Below are positions 21,871 through 31,879 of a stretch of 64,000 bases of DNA, piece by piece (the first letter of the stretch is position 1; the number at the start of each line of letters is the position of its first letter). The stretch is from Craspedostauros australis. Taxonomy: Eukaryota > Bacillariophyta > Bacillariophyceae > Mastogloiales > Achnanthaceae. A model generated the notes under the pieces. That model saw only the letters and a list, made by a program, of their open reading frames with translations. It was not told the origin of the DNA and did no database searches. The position numbers were made by a program, and so were the translations under genes. The DNA lies in the NCBI GenBank assembly GCA_026770025.1, contig JAMXDE010000005.1:1116001-1180000 (forward strand), written 5' to 3'.

Positions 21871-22998
21871 ATGTCCTCCACCAAGAAGAACAGCGCACTC
21901 CTGGTCGCCATTGCATGGTGCATGGCCGCATCGACAACACAGGCCTTCGTGGTGCAACCGCAAGCCGGCACCAATCTCCAAAGCGCCTCAGGTATTCGCA
22001 CGAACATCCCACCGCACAGAGCCGGATCCGTCGTTCAGATGACGAGCGAGGAGATCCCGCAATTGACGAGCTTCCGTGAGGCCGAGATTCTGGGTCTGCG
22101 ATTCATGCAGGAAGGCAACTTTCAGTCGGCGCTGGATGGTAGGTCTCTCATCGTGTGTCTCCTTTTCTTGCGTTGGTGTTGGTGTTGGTGTGCATGAGCG
22201 TTATTATTCATTTGCTTTTCCAAGTGGTGTTCGTATCGAGCCACATGAACATGAAGTTGCTTGTAGAGTACCATCTCATTCATGACACTCTGTACTGACA
22301 ACAACGACAACAACAACTACATTCCGCAACATATGCTTCATGCTCCATTCTACACGCTCTGCTGAACTCCGATATCCCTACACACTCACGCTTCGACCAC
22401 AGCCTTTGAGAAAGGAATGAAATTGCCAGGAAGCCGTCCCGACATTGTGCGAACCAAGAGCCTGGCAGGCCCAAGCCCCGTCGGAGGATCCTACGGTGGA
22501 ACGGAAAGCAAGAAGGTTCTCGCATTGGACGACTTTGAATTGCAGGCCGCGCACTACAACATGGCGTGCGCCCATTCCAGATTAGGCAATCTCGATGAGG
22601 TACGTTCTGCCTTCTTTCATTCCTTGGTGATGATGATGATTGCCATGATGCATGGCATGACTACGAGTAGATACGTGTTTCGCACTATCTCTTGCTTCCC
22701 TCTGCAGCACCATTGCCTGGTGCATCTATTTTCTCACCTTCCGAACGAACGGTCAAACCACAATTGTATCCATTTTAATACCGCCGTTGCACTGAAATGC
22801 GCTGAATTGCACTGCACTGCAATACAGTCAATAGCCAACCTGGCCAAAGCATTCGAGAATGGATTCGATAATTACACGACGGTCCGTGGCGATCCAGATC
22901 TTGACCCCATTAAGTCGGAGGCGGATTTTGCCAAGCTCATGGAGACCTACGAATCACAGAAGGCGTTCAATCCGTTCGGTTTCTTTGGAAAGAAGTAG
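21871..22998 (+). CDS. Plastid-targeted TPR-like protein
   Basis: Three exons, 21871-22138, 22403-22599 and 22828-22998, give 211 residues. The introns are 264 nt (GTAGGT...CAG, phase 1) and 228 nt (GTACGT...CAG, phase 0). The N-terminus has a signal peptide ending STTQA|FVVQP, with Phe at the junction, the bipartite plastid signature of red-lineage algae. The mature part holds a split tetratricopeptide pattern: LGLRFMQEGNFQSALDAFEKGMKLPG across the first splice join, then AAHYNMACAHSRLGNLDE across the second into LAKAFENGF, followed by DPDLDPIKSEADFAKLME. This repeat plus the DPDL tail is common in small plastid and cyanobacterial TPR proteins that help assemble complexes. The precise partner is unknown. 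Confidence 0.8.
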
Positions 22999-24151
22999 AG
23001 CTGACTGGATATGCCGTTGCATGCATGTGGATGTGCGCCCGTGCGAATGAGTCTGCATGCAATGTACCAATATACTCATAATCAATACGGTATGGCGTAG
23101 AATGTCATGGAAACGAAACCAATCAAACCACAGCGAACACGATACCAACGTCTCATCACAACACGAAATTCAATGCAGGGAGCATCGACGGGTGCTCTCT
23201 GAATCTGTCAATGCCACATGACGCCATGCACAGCAAGGAAGGAGGGAGGGAGAGAGTGTTTATGTCGTTCAGGATGAGGGTGATGTTTGTCCACACACGC
23301 AGATGCAGCAATTCGTTGAAATGAGCAAATGGAAACAGGCCGACAGGCGCATGTTGTGAGTACGTGCACACTCTCGAACGACGCACCAGCCGAGAACAAA
23401 GACGTATCGGTCAGCCTCGAAGCGATGACACGAAGCAACAGTCTCCATTGGAGGATTCTGTCCAAACATTCAGTAAAGAACCAAGCTATCATACACTCCA
23501 ACGTACTCTCCCCACGACACAATTGATACGAGAAGAGCGAGGCACATTGTCGGGTGGGATGGCACACGAGACTGCTTTCACACGCACGGATGCTGCTCGA
23601 GGTTGCATGCTTGAATAGCTTCAATGGAATGGACGATTTTCTGTACTTGCATTACTCTGCGCTTGCTTCCCATCAACTTGCATCTCTCCTCGAAATCGTA
23701 CAAGTATCACATCACGACGTCGATTGCACAATTTGCGTTGCAGGACCGGCACCATCGGCATCAGCCTGTCACAGAATGTGAGAGTACTCTGCGTGAGGTT
23801 CTTTTTCGAAATTGCGCCGCGTCAGACCTCCAACCGACCAGAGCACGCCATTTTTTGTGGGAGGATGACTTGAAGAAGCCTCAAATTGTGACACCTCCAA
23901 CGGCTTTCGCCACATTGAACCAAACGCCAAACCTGGAGCAGCAACACCATCGGCAGCGAACATGAAGGAGGGCGAAGGATGTCACCATGCCATACTCTGA
24001 CCATACCTTGCATCATCAACAACAGTTGCCGAAGCATCAGCCGTCTCTTTCAACTGGAAATCGAGGATAGCTGAGTATCGAGAGCGTACAATAGAGTACT
24101 CAGAGAGTGTAGAGCGCCTCCTTGTGCAAGCACAATCGGACGATCACAACC
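22999..24151. other. Gene-free interval
   Basis: Both strands have only short frames with no repeated or conserved motif. The stretch before 24152 is probably the promoter and leader of the DUF445 gene. Confidence 0.5.
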
Positions 24152-25675
24152 ATGTTGCGTTGCACAGGTAGCATCGGTCGGGTTGCGACACGCCGTCGCC
24201 TCCATCACCACATTCCGAAGTCTTCCACCATGGGTCGGATACCAGCGGTCGCGAACACAATGCTGGCATCCACCACCAGAGGAATGCGTCACACAATCAC
24301 CAAACGAATGAAGGCATCCACGTCTTCGTCGCCGTCGTCATCGGCATCGGCGCAGGCCAAGAAGAAGAGCGCCTGGAGCATCATCCGATCACGACCCATC
24401 GAGTACGCCTCCATCCCCTGCGTGGCGGCCTTCGTCGGCATCATGACGAACTGGATGGGCGTCAAGATGCTGTTCTACCCCATCGAGTACATCGGTACCA
24501 GCTGGCACCGCCAGAAGGACTCGCCCTACGGATTCTTCGGTTGGCAGGGCGTCGTGCCCACCAAGACCGAGATGATGGCCCAGCGTCTCGTCAAGATCGT
24601 CACGCGGCGGTTGCTCAGCCTCGAGGAGGCCTTCAGGCGGTTGGATCCCTCCACCTTGAGCCAGCTGCTGATGCCGGCCATCGACACGGCCGTGCAACGC
24701 GATTGCGGCGAGTATTGGGCGGTGGTGCTTCGCCCTGTCCTGCCCCTGTTGTTACCTCACATCCTCAGCGCGCTGCAGGATGAAATCGACCAAGTGCTCG
24801 ATCTGGATCAGGTCGTGCTATCGGCATTTGTTCGCGACAAGGAGGTGCTGGTGGATCTGTTCCAAAAAGTCGGCAGGGTGGAGCTCGAGTTCCTCGTCAA
24901 TTCTGGTTTCGGTTTTGGTTTCGTCCTGGGGTTGGGTCAGATGGCGGCATGGGCAGTGAGGCCTGTGCCATGGACCTTGCCGGCGGCCGGCGCGTTGGTC
25001 GGATACGTCACCAATTGGATCGCCATCAAGCTGCTCTTCGAACCAGCGGAACCCGTCAACGTCGCCGATCTCTTCGTCGTGCAAGGGTTGTTTGAGAGTC
25101 GTCAGATCGAGGTGTCGGATGAGTTTGGTGACTTCATGGAAAAGCGGGTGCTCAACTCCACATCTCTCCTCAAGGATCTGTCGGACGGCGAAGATCAGGG
25201 TGAGCTCTTTCGCTTCCTGCGCAGGCAGCTGCCTTTCCCCATCCCAGCGCACATCCTGAAAGCAGCGGTTTCTGCCGTCGCTGAGGTTGCCAGCAACCCG
25301 TCGCAACATCCCGAGCTGCACCAGTACGTGTCAAAGCGTCTGGACATCAGCGAGACGTTGGCCAGCCGGCTGAAGGTCCTGTCGCCCACCGACTTTGAGG
25401 ACTTGCTGCACCCTGTCTTCCAAGAGGATGAAATCACGTTGATCGCGACCGGCGGCGTCCTGGGTCTCGTCGCTGGTGCCATGCAAACGAGGTTGGGATG
25501 GGGCGGTCCCGGAGCAACACGCAAGGCGCTCATGACCATCGTGGGGACTCTGGCCGCGTCTGCAGGATTCTACTTGCATCAAAAGTACGAGGAGGAGCAG
25601 GATGAACCATTGGTATCCACCGCGCGGCCGCAACTGCGCAGAAGAGAAACCATCATCAGGCCTGCGCCGACTTGA
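24152..25675 (+). CDS. DUF445-family membrane protein
   Basis: The first true ATG of this frame is at 24152, giving 507 residues. The N-terminus is Arg/His/Ser-rich with few acidic residues (~1-75), like an organellar presequence, most simply mitochondrial. Two copies of the DUF445 hallmark follow: IPCVAAFVGIMTNWMGVKML at ~87 and ALVGYVTNWIAIKLLFEP at ~279. Each is a membrane hairpin followed by an aromatic/charged motif (FGWQGVVPTKTEMMAQRL and VVQGLFESRQIEVS). A further membrane segment lies at ~430-475. Bacterial members (YheB-like) are membrane proteins of unclear function, and eukaryotic copies are common in algae. No introns. The GC-rich third positions suggest a well-expressed host gene. 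Confidence 0.85.
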   Translation: MLRCTGSIGRVATRRRLHHHIPKSSTMGRIPAVANTMLASTTRGMRHTITKRMKASTSSSPSSSASAQAKKKSAWSIIRSRPIEYASIPCVAAFVGIMTNWMGVKMLFYPIEYIGTSWHRQKDSPYGFFGWQGVVPTKTEMMAQRLVKIVTRRLLSLEEAFRRLDPSTLSQLLMPAIDTAVQRDCGEYWAVVLRPVLPLLLPHILSALQDEIDQVLDLDQVVLSAFVRDKEVLVDLFQKVGRVELEFLVNSGFGFGFVLGLGQMAAWAVRPVPWTLPAAGALVGYVTNWIAIKLLFEPAEPVNVADLFVVQGLFESRQIEVSDEFGDFMEKRVLNSTSLLKDLSDGEDQGELFRFLRRQLPFPIPAHILKAAVSAVAEVASNPSQHPELHQYVSKRLDISETLASRLKVLSPTDFEDLLHPVFQEDEITLIATGGVLGLVAGAMQTRLGWGGPGATRKALMTIVGTLAASAGFYLHQKYEEEQDEPLVSTARPQLRRRETIIRPAPT

Positions 25676-28113
25676 CCGCTCTCGCAAGACGGATAGAACT
25701 TTCATCCAGCACGTACAAGCTGTCTATCGTTGATTGCTATTAGTTGGATTGTAGGGGGTAGTGGATTGGTTTGGATTGGATTGGAGTGGAGTGGACTGAT
25801 GTCGACCACAGTTTCTCTTTTCTAGCTCTCTAGATTATGTGTTGAAGACTGGCGCATTCACGAGCAAACAATGCGGGATTGGAGGGTCTGCCATGTGTGC
25901 GTTGACACGACAACCACCACAAAAACGAAGGCACCAAGAAACAAAACGAATGCGTGCAACGCATCAAGAGAGAGGACCGAACAAACAGATCTTCTTGAGG
26001 CCGCAGAAATGCGAGTATCTCACAAAACAGTCACCGCTGACCAAGAGAGACACTGCTCATGACACCTCAACACAACATGAAGAGATGGTGAAGAAGCATA
26101 ATACGATGAGGGTTAGAGCCGGAGAGATCATGTTTCTGCCGGCGCTCATAATCATGTGAACCATTGCGCACAAGTCACTTTCCATGCCGCGACATCACCA
26201 GGACGGCATGGGCAGCAAGCAAGCAATCTCCTTTGGCCACCATCCGCAGAGCTTCTGGAAAGTTGAGATGTGCTGATCAACTGACCGTCATTGCTGGCCA
26301 TTGCGAAACAATAGAATAGAGCAGAATAGAACCGTGTGGATCAACATGAACAGCAAGTGAGCAAGTAAGTCGACAGTGTGCATTTTGTAGTACGAGTATG
26401 CAGCGCATGCAATCTGGCTGTGTTCATGCTGTACGACATGCCTCTCTGTTCTGTTTCTCTGTTTACGAGCCTCTGCATCATCACACAAGACGTCACCACA
26501 CTCCGCTTCACACAAAACACAGCAACATCCATGAAGACGATTGATTGTTTCCATTGATTGACAAATTGGTCGCTTGGTTCCATCCTTCCTGTCGATGACT
26601 AAATGACATAGCACTGGGTTCTGATTCACCATGACTGCCAAAGCACGCTTCGTACGTGCGTATCTTGAGGAGACAAGACAGCGATGGAACCAGCCAACCA
26701 CTTCAACAATCAATGAGAAACATGCAAAGCAATCAGTCAATCTCCGGACCTTGTGATGGGACGATGTCGCAATTGCGATGATGCAGATGGTGTTGTCAGT
26801 AGATGGACTCAACCTGCTGAGAGGCACACCAGCTCCGTCACTGGCATCGGCGACACATGGATCCAACAATAACAGTGAAGATTTTCCGCCTAGGAAGTGC
26901 CGTCTGAAAGCGATGGATGTTCCAATCCTTTCGGGAGAGATGTGGTCGGTGGGTTTCAGGGTGAGGTGGAATCCCGATTCACACCATTGATTCCTTCGTG
27001 CACGCCTTCTTCCTCTTCGTTCAAACAAAATGTTTGCGTCCAAAAAATGGATGACGCGAAGAATGGAGGGTGACGCGTCGCAAGTCATCGTTGGGTCGGT
27101 TCCATTACATCCATGGGATACCACGCGCATGTATCTGGCTGGATTGGCTCCATCGTGCGCCTGCAACACTGAGTGTTGGAGGATCATGAATTATGGATCG
27201 GAAAGAGTCTGAGTTTGGGATCCTTGCGCTGACGCCAGTGTCGGTGCAGCGGTTGTTGTTCGCAGAATGCTCATTTTCGATTGCGATGAGGTGGCAGTAG
27301 GTGTGTGGTTTCTCGACTCCGCTCACACCTTGACTCACTGAAAACTCCATACGGTCGTTCCTTTGTTGCTCTCCACCTTCACCATACCTCCGAACACACT
27401 CCACACCACAGAAGACTGCATAGATGCAAGAAACACGCGCGTACGACGAGAAGGGAACGTAGCTGAAACAGAATAGAATGGACTAACTGACATGATAGAT
27501 CATACAATATACTACATCGATAGATAGCACGACAGACAACTCCTTCGAGGCTCCAGTCCAAGTGTTGCAGCCCTTGCAGCATGCTCATGTACCGTTTGAG
27601 ACGACATCGTATCGTTGCGATTGGGTCCAACAAACGCAAACCACGCGAAATCGAAAGCAACCCGGATGTACAGTCTGTAACTATTCGCCAATCCCGAACG
27701 TGACTGAAGTCAGATGCCATGGAGAAGCGAACACCAATATTATTTATCAACAAATGGCCATCGTGCTTCTCTATTTTCGGTCATTCTTGTGGTTGACTTG
27801 TCAGTCATGAAAACGCAAAAGGAGAAGAATCAAAAGATCGAAAGCGTCGCCATCGTTGCGAACATCAACATCTCCGCATCGGCATCACTGCAGCAGCAGA
27901 CGTCTCCGTTTCTGTGAGATCCTTCGCCCTGTATCATTCATGTGACCCAAAAGAGAGGAGGTTCGTCCGACGCCACCACCTTCATCAACATCCTTCGTTC
28001 AATCAATCTATCTATCCACCTCTTGATACATCCAACACAAGTCACAACACGATCGCATCGAGCAACGCCTGCTTTACGAAACATTCGCCCGTTTACCATT
28101 CTACCGAACGACG
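25676..28113. other. Long interval with one weak minus-strand ORF (26288-27187)
   Basis: The only sizeable frame is 299 codons on the minus strand at 26288-27187. It starts at an ATG and ends in a hydrophobic stretch (LLAHLLFMLIHTVLFCSILLF is the tail pattern). It is rich in Cys, His and Arg, has no repeated or conserved-looking motif, and its codon use is unlike the neighbouring genes, so I give it about 0.2 as a gene. The rest shows no supportable feature. The end before 28114 is probably the next promoter. Confidence 0.4.
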
Positions 28114-28809
28114 ATGAAGCTCAGAAGTCCCATGACGAAGACCCTCCTGCTGATCCTGCTCCTCGCAGCGTCTGTGGCATCCGTGGTATCGGCATCGCAA
28201 GCCGAGACGAGAACGGCAGCTGCCGCCGCATCTGTGGATGATGGCTGCAAACGGAAGGCCTTCAAGACGCAGTGCCACGGCCAGGTCAACGCCATCCAAC
28301 GTGGCGGCGCCAAGGTCATGCTGGGCAAGGAACGTCCACCATCGCCTCCGCTGACACCCATGCAGCGCGTCTCACGCGCGATGGAGAACTACATCGAGAG
28401 CACAATGTACAGCAAGGAGCGGATCCCCAAGTCCATCGGCGACGCCGAATGGAACGGCTTCCTCAGCGGCTGGATGCTCGTCGTGCTGCCCATCCCGCTG
28501 CCGATCATCCTTCTCATCCTGTGCGCCAACATCCTCGTGCTGCTGTCCTCCAAGTGGACGGAGCTCATCAAGGCCAAGTACCTCGTGGGATTCCGTCACG
28601 GTGCCATGTCCATGGCGGTCCTGCTCTTCGAATTGGAGAAGATGCAGGCCGCCACAACCGACCATCAGGTCTTCGCGTCGCGCATCGCCATGATGGGCGT
28701 CAACCTTGCCATCACCCTCTTCTTTGGTCAGGCGGGAGATTTTCAGATCACGAGGTCGTTCATGGACTTCGCCACCTTTGCGACTCTTATTTACATCATC
28801 AGCCGTTGA
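28114..28809 (+). CDS. Secretory-pathway multi-pass membrane protein, unknown
   Basis: A 231-residue intron-less frame. Residues 1-28 form a clear signal peptide (TLLLILLLAASVASVVSAS). After a basic/Pro segment comes a conserved-looking GDAEWNGFLSGWM and a strong membrane span with internal Pro residues (LVVLPIPLPIILLILCANILV, ~125-150). Weaker hydrophobic segments follow at ~165-180 (GAMSMAVLLFE), ~195-210 (AMMGVNLAITLFFG) and the C-terminal FATFATLIYIIS. Third codon positions are C/G-rich, supporting a real gene. I recognise no family. It could enter the plastid by the ER route, but there is no Phe after the likely cleavage site. Confidence 0.7.
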   Translation: MKLRSPMTKTLLLILLLAASVASVVSASQAETRTAAAAASVDDGCKRKAFKTQCHGQVNAIQRGGAKVMLGKERPPSPPLTPMQRVSRAMENYIESTMYSKERIPKSIGDAEWNGFLSGWMLVVLPIPLPIILLILCANILVLLSSKWTELIKAKYLVGFRHGAMSMAVLLFELEKMQAATTDHQVFASRIAMMGVNLAITLFFGQAGDFQITRSFMDFATFATLIYIISR

Positions 28810-29520
28810 TTGTCAACGGTGCCACGATGAGCAGCAATTGTGCAATGTATTGAAGGTGGGCGGGCGGAGTCACTGGCTGACGGGCATGCCAACTGGCCAG
28901 TTGTCTGGCTTCGATCTGCATTTGTGAGGGGGAACGGTCATTTATGCACCTAAATGCAAATGTGAACGTATACGTGAATGTGGAGACGAACGTGTCTCTC
29001 CACGATCCTGGGTCCGTGCACCATACTCTACGAATATGCCTGCGTACTCTGTGGTACTGCCCGCAGCTCTCAGCCAATTCGATGCTCCACCACCGCACGA
29101 CAACAGCGAGGGAGAATGGATGGCGCACAGCACAGCGAGTCAAGCGGTGACTGATACGGGAGCAGTATGGTGGCAGAGGACAGTACAACAAGCCATCACG
29201 AGACAATGTGTTTAATGCATGAATAACTTCAATGGTATTTGTCTTAGTCTTTTGCGAGTACGGGTGTTAAACTATGGGATTTCCTGCTCCCTCTCACTTA
29301 AAACGTAGCAGAGTTTGAGTTGGTTTGCGTCGCTTCCGCTCAGACACGGTGCACAAGGGCTCGCACCGTTTCCCTATAGCAGCGTTCGTTGTGGCAGTAG
29401 AGAATAAGAGTACTTTGATTGTTACTTGTCGGGTTTCGCAGACAATTACAAATCCCCTATTGCACAACGCAAGCATGCCTTCACCTCTCCAGTTGACGTG
29501 ATCACCAACCCTTGAAAGAA
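28810..29520. other. Intergenic region between convergent genes
   Basis: It lies between the stop of the membrane-protein gene and the stop of the UreD-UreF gene on the other strand, so it should carry both 3' UTRs. Short frames only. Confidence 0.55.
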
Positions 29521-31446
29521 TCAGGACCGAAACAACCTGGTCTGTAGGATCTCATGACATGGATGGATGGTCTCGATGACAGGAGCACTGGCACCTGCCG
29601 CCTCGACAGGGTCGCCGTCACATGCGCGGATCGCCCTCTGGCTTGAACGATATCCATCTTCCACGGCTTCGTCTATCGTCGACAGCATGCGCACGCCGGC
29701 CAATGGACCGATCAATGCCAAACGGACAGTGGCGGAGATCATATCCCGCGCTGCACAGAATCCCAACAACCGGCATACCTCTTCCTCGGGCATCTCCAAG
29801 CAGGCTCCCGTGGCACCAAAGACGGGTGCGAGGTGACTGTCATGTCCTTGCAATACGTCCAGAAACATTGCGTGCCGGCCGCCGCTGTCGCCGTCCGCGT
29901 CGGATTCCAGCAACTGTTTGGCAACCCGTGCCAGCGACTTGCCTTGATCAAGCGACGCAAAGCACGCAACTTGATTGCATCCAATCACCGCCTGGACTTG
30001 AGCCTGCAACATCAGCCATCGTTGAACGAAGGCATCGAAATCCTCGTTGGCGGTGCCATCGGCGATCAACTGATATCCTTCCATGATGAATGGGACATTG
30101 GCTTGAATGAAGGAGAGCGTCGCTGCATGGATGAAATTCTTCACATCGTCTTCGGTGCGCAAGAGCTGCAATTGTGCTGCGGCTTCAATACCTGCCGAAT
30201 GGGCGAAGCTGCCGGTGGGAAGACCTGAGTCCGCCAGCATCCACGCCTTCCACGACAACGTTTGTGGCTGAGACGATGTCGACGGCGATGTCGATGGTGA
30301 TTGGTCTTCTACATCGGCTCCCTCCGTTTGTGATGCTGTCTCGGCCACTGATTTCAACGCAACCCGCGATCGCGGCAACCAAACTTCGTTCGGGACATCT
30401 CGTCGATCCTTACGTGGAATCTCCGACCGCGTTGCCCGGATGCGATCCTTGTAAAATTGCAGACCGAATTGGGATTCCAACGGTTGTAAACAATGATGGA
30501 AGATGCGGTACAGGTCTTCATTGGTGTCGGCAGCGAAGCGCACCACATGGGCATCTTGGTGGTCGGTTGCTACCTTGCTGAATCCCATGAGCACGCGCCC
30601 AGATAGACCCAGATCAATTGGCTGCGTGGCGATACCGCGGGTTCTCGTGTACTGTGCCGCCAGATCTGCCTGGAGCTGCTGGCATGCTTCGATGACATCG
30701 TCCGCCCTGTCACCGTACAGGATCATGGACGCGAATGTGTTGACCTTCCGAACTCCCATGGGATCGGCCGAGTTGTGTGACATCAACCCTGTGTAGTCCA
30801 TCAGGACAGAATCGGCTATGAACGGAATGTCGGATGCGGCATCGATGGTTGTAGATGGAAGCACGCCACTATCACTGCCGTTGTGAGTCTCACTGTTAAT
30901 CGCATCGTTCCAATTCAACGACGTCTGGGATGACAGATAGTTGAAGTCCCATCTTTCGCCGTTGCGGTATCTGCCTGACGAGAACCAGTCGATCATGACC
31001 AATGAGCTGTCCGGATGCACGTGCACATTCTGACGCTGGATGAAAGAGCTGGACGCAAACAACGCGCACGGATCGGGTGCCCACACGAGGAAGGAATCGC
31101 TGTGCAACGTCGCATTCATGGTGGCTTTGCAGGTCTGATCCGTGTTGGGCGTGTAGATGCGGTTGGATCCCTGCGTGGTGACTCCCAAAGTGGCACCGTG
31201 CTCCACATCGATGGACAACGTTGCGGAGTCACCTTGCAGCATGCCAGCCCCGTAGTTGCTCAACGAGCACACGGCGGCGCCTGCATTCTTGACGCTGGAC
31301 TTGTGCAGCGGGAGCAGTCGCGTCGGCGCCTTGTGGCTGACCTGCGTAAGCCGTGTGGTGAGGGATTTCGCAAGCTTCCCGGATCGTTGTTCGGCGCTCG
31401 CGGTCAGTCGCCCCACTCCGTGCTTCACTGCTTGGTGATACGCCAT
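29521..31446 (-). CDS. UreD-UreF fusion, urease nickel-insertion chaperone
   Basis: From the ATG at 31446 the frame encodes 641 residues. The frame is open further upstream to 31782, but that part has no ATG and would add a membrane segment foreign to this family. Residues ~40-370 are UreD/UreH: THKAP-like LLPLHK, then SLSNYGAGMLQGDSATLSI, EHGATLGVTTQGSNRIY and WFSSGRYRNGERWDF. A Ser/Thr/Gln linker (~370-393) leads to UreF (~395-641): AWMLADSGLPTGSFAHSAGIE, the family's signature; FIQANVPFIMEGY; GHDSHLAPVFGATGACLEM; and a tail ISATVRLALIGPLAG. Both normally act together with UreG in a (UreD-UreF-UreG)2 complex that delivers Ni2+ to apo-urease. Fusion would enforce 1:1 stoichiometry. No UreG or urease is in this window. 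Confidence 0.92.
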   Translation of the reverse strand: MAYHQAVKHGVGRLTASAEQRSGKLAKSLTTRLTQVSHKAPTRLLPLHKSSVKNAGAAVCSLSNYGAGMLQGDSATLSIDVEHGATLGVTTQGSNRIYTPNTDQTCKATMNATLHSDSFLVWAPDPCALFASSSFIQRQNVHVHPDSSLVMIDWFSSGRYRNGERWDFNYLSSQTSLNWNDAINSETHNGSDSGVLPSTTIDAASDIPFIADSVLMDYTGLMSHNSADPMGVRKVNTFASMILYGDRADDVIEACQQLQADLAAQYTRTRGIATQPIDLGLSGRVLMGFSKVATDHQDAHVVRFAADTNEDLYRIFHHCLQPLESQFGLQFYKDRIRATRSEIPRKDRRDVPNEVWLPRSRVALKSVAETASQTEGADVEDQSPSTSPSTSSQPQTLSWKAWMLADSGLPTGSFAHSAGIEAAAQLQLLRTEDDVKNFIHAATLSFIQANVPFIMEGYQLIADGTANEDFDAFVQRWLMLQAQVQAVIGCNQVACFASLDQGKSLARVAKQLLESDADGDSGGRHAMFLDVLQGHDSHLAPVFGATGACLEMPEEEVCRLLGFCAARDMISATVRLALIGPLAGVRMLSTIDEAVEDGYRSSQRAIRACDGDPVEAAGASAPVIETIHPCHEILQTRLFRS

Positions 31447-31879
31447 GTCCTGTCTTCTCTTGCTCTCTAGGACTGCACACTCAATAGAAGACTGTACGTG
31501 GACTTGTGTCTCCGTGTATCCGTGTGGGTCAACGTACGGATAGCGCGTTCGTGGATGCCTCGTCGCAGCGTGGGCGTGTGTTTCCACGATTCTTGGTGTT
31601 GCTCTTTGTGACGCGGCGACAACAAAAGCAACCAGAACAACCAGAACAACCAGAACAAGAAGCCAAAGTTCCCATCTCGTCCACCGAAGATCTTTCTTCG
31701 GAGAAAAGATCGTATCTTTCCAATCATCAACCTTTGGCTTGCGGGAAGATGCGTCTCCATCATCCCCAACAAGGATGATCACGGTGCTGACACATCTTCT
31801 ACATAGGCGCGATGCCTCTCATATGTGTTGCTATTCCAATATCATATTATATTATACTCTAGGGCATGCGTGAACGCCA
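31447..31879. other. Intergenic region
   Basis: It contains the leader of the UreD-UreF gene and the 3' flank of the palmitoyltransferase gene, with an AT-rich TATA-like tract near 31842-31858. No gene seen. Confidence 0.55.

Noticed and set aside
31447-31782. N-terminal extension of UreD-UreF containing a membrane segment
   Set aside because: The extension has no ATG, and UreD is a soluble protein. The first ATG at 31446 gives a normal start.
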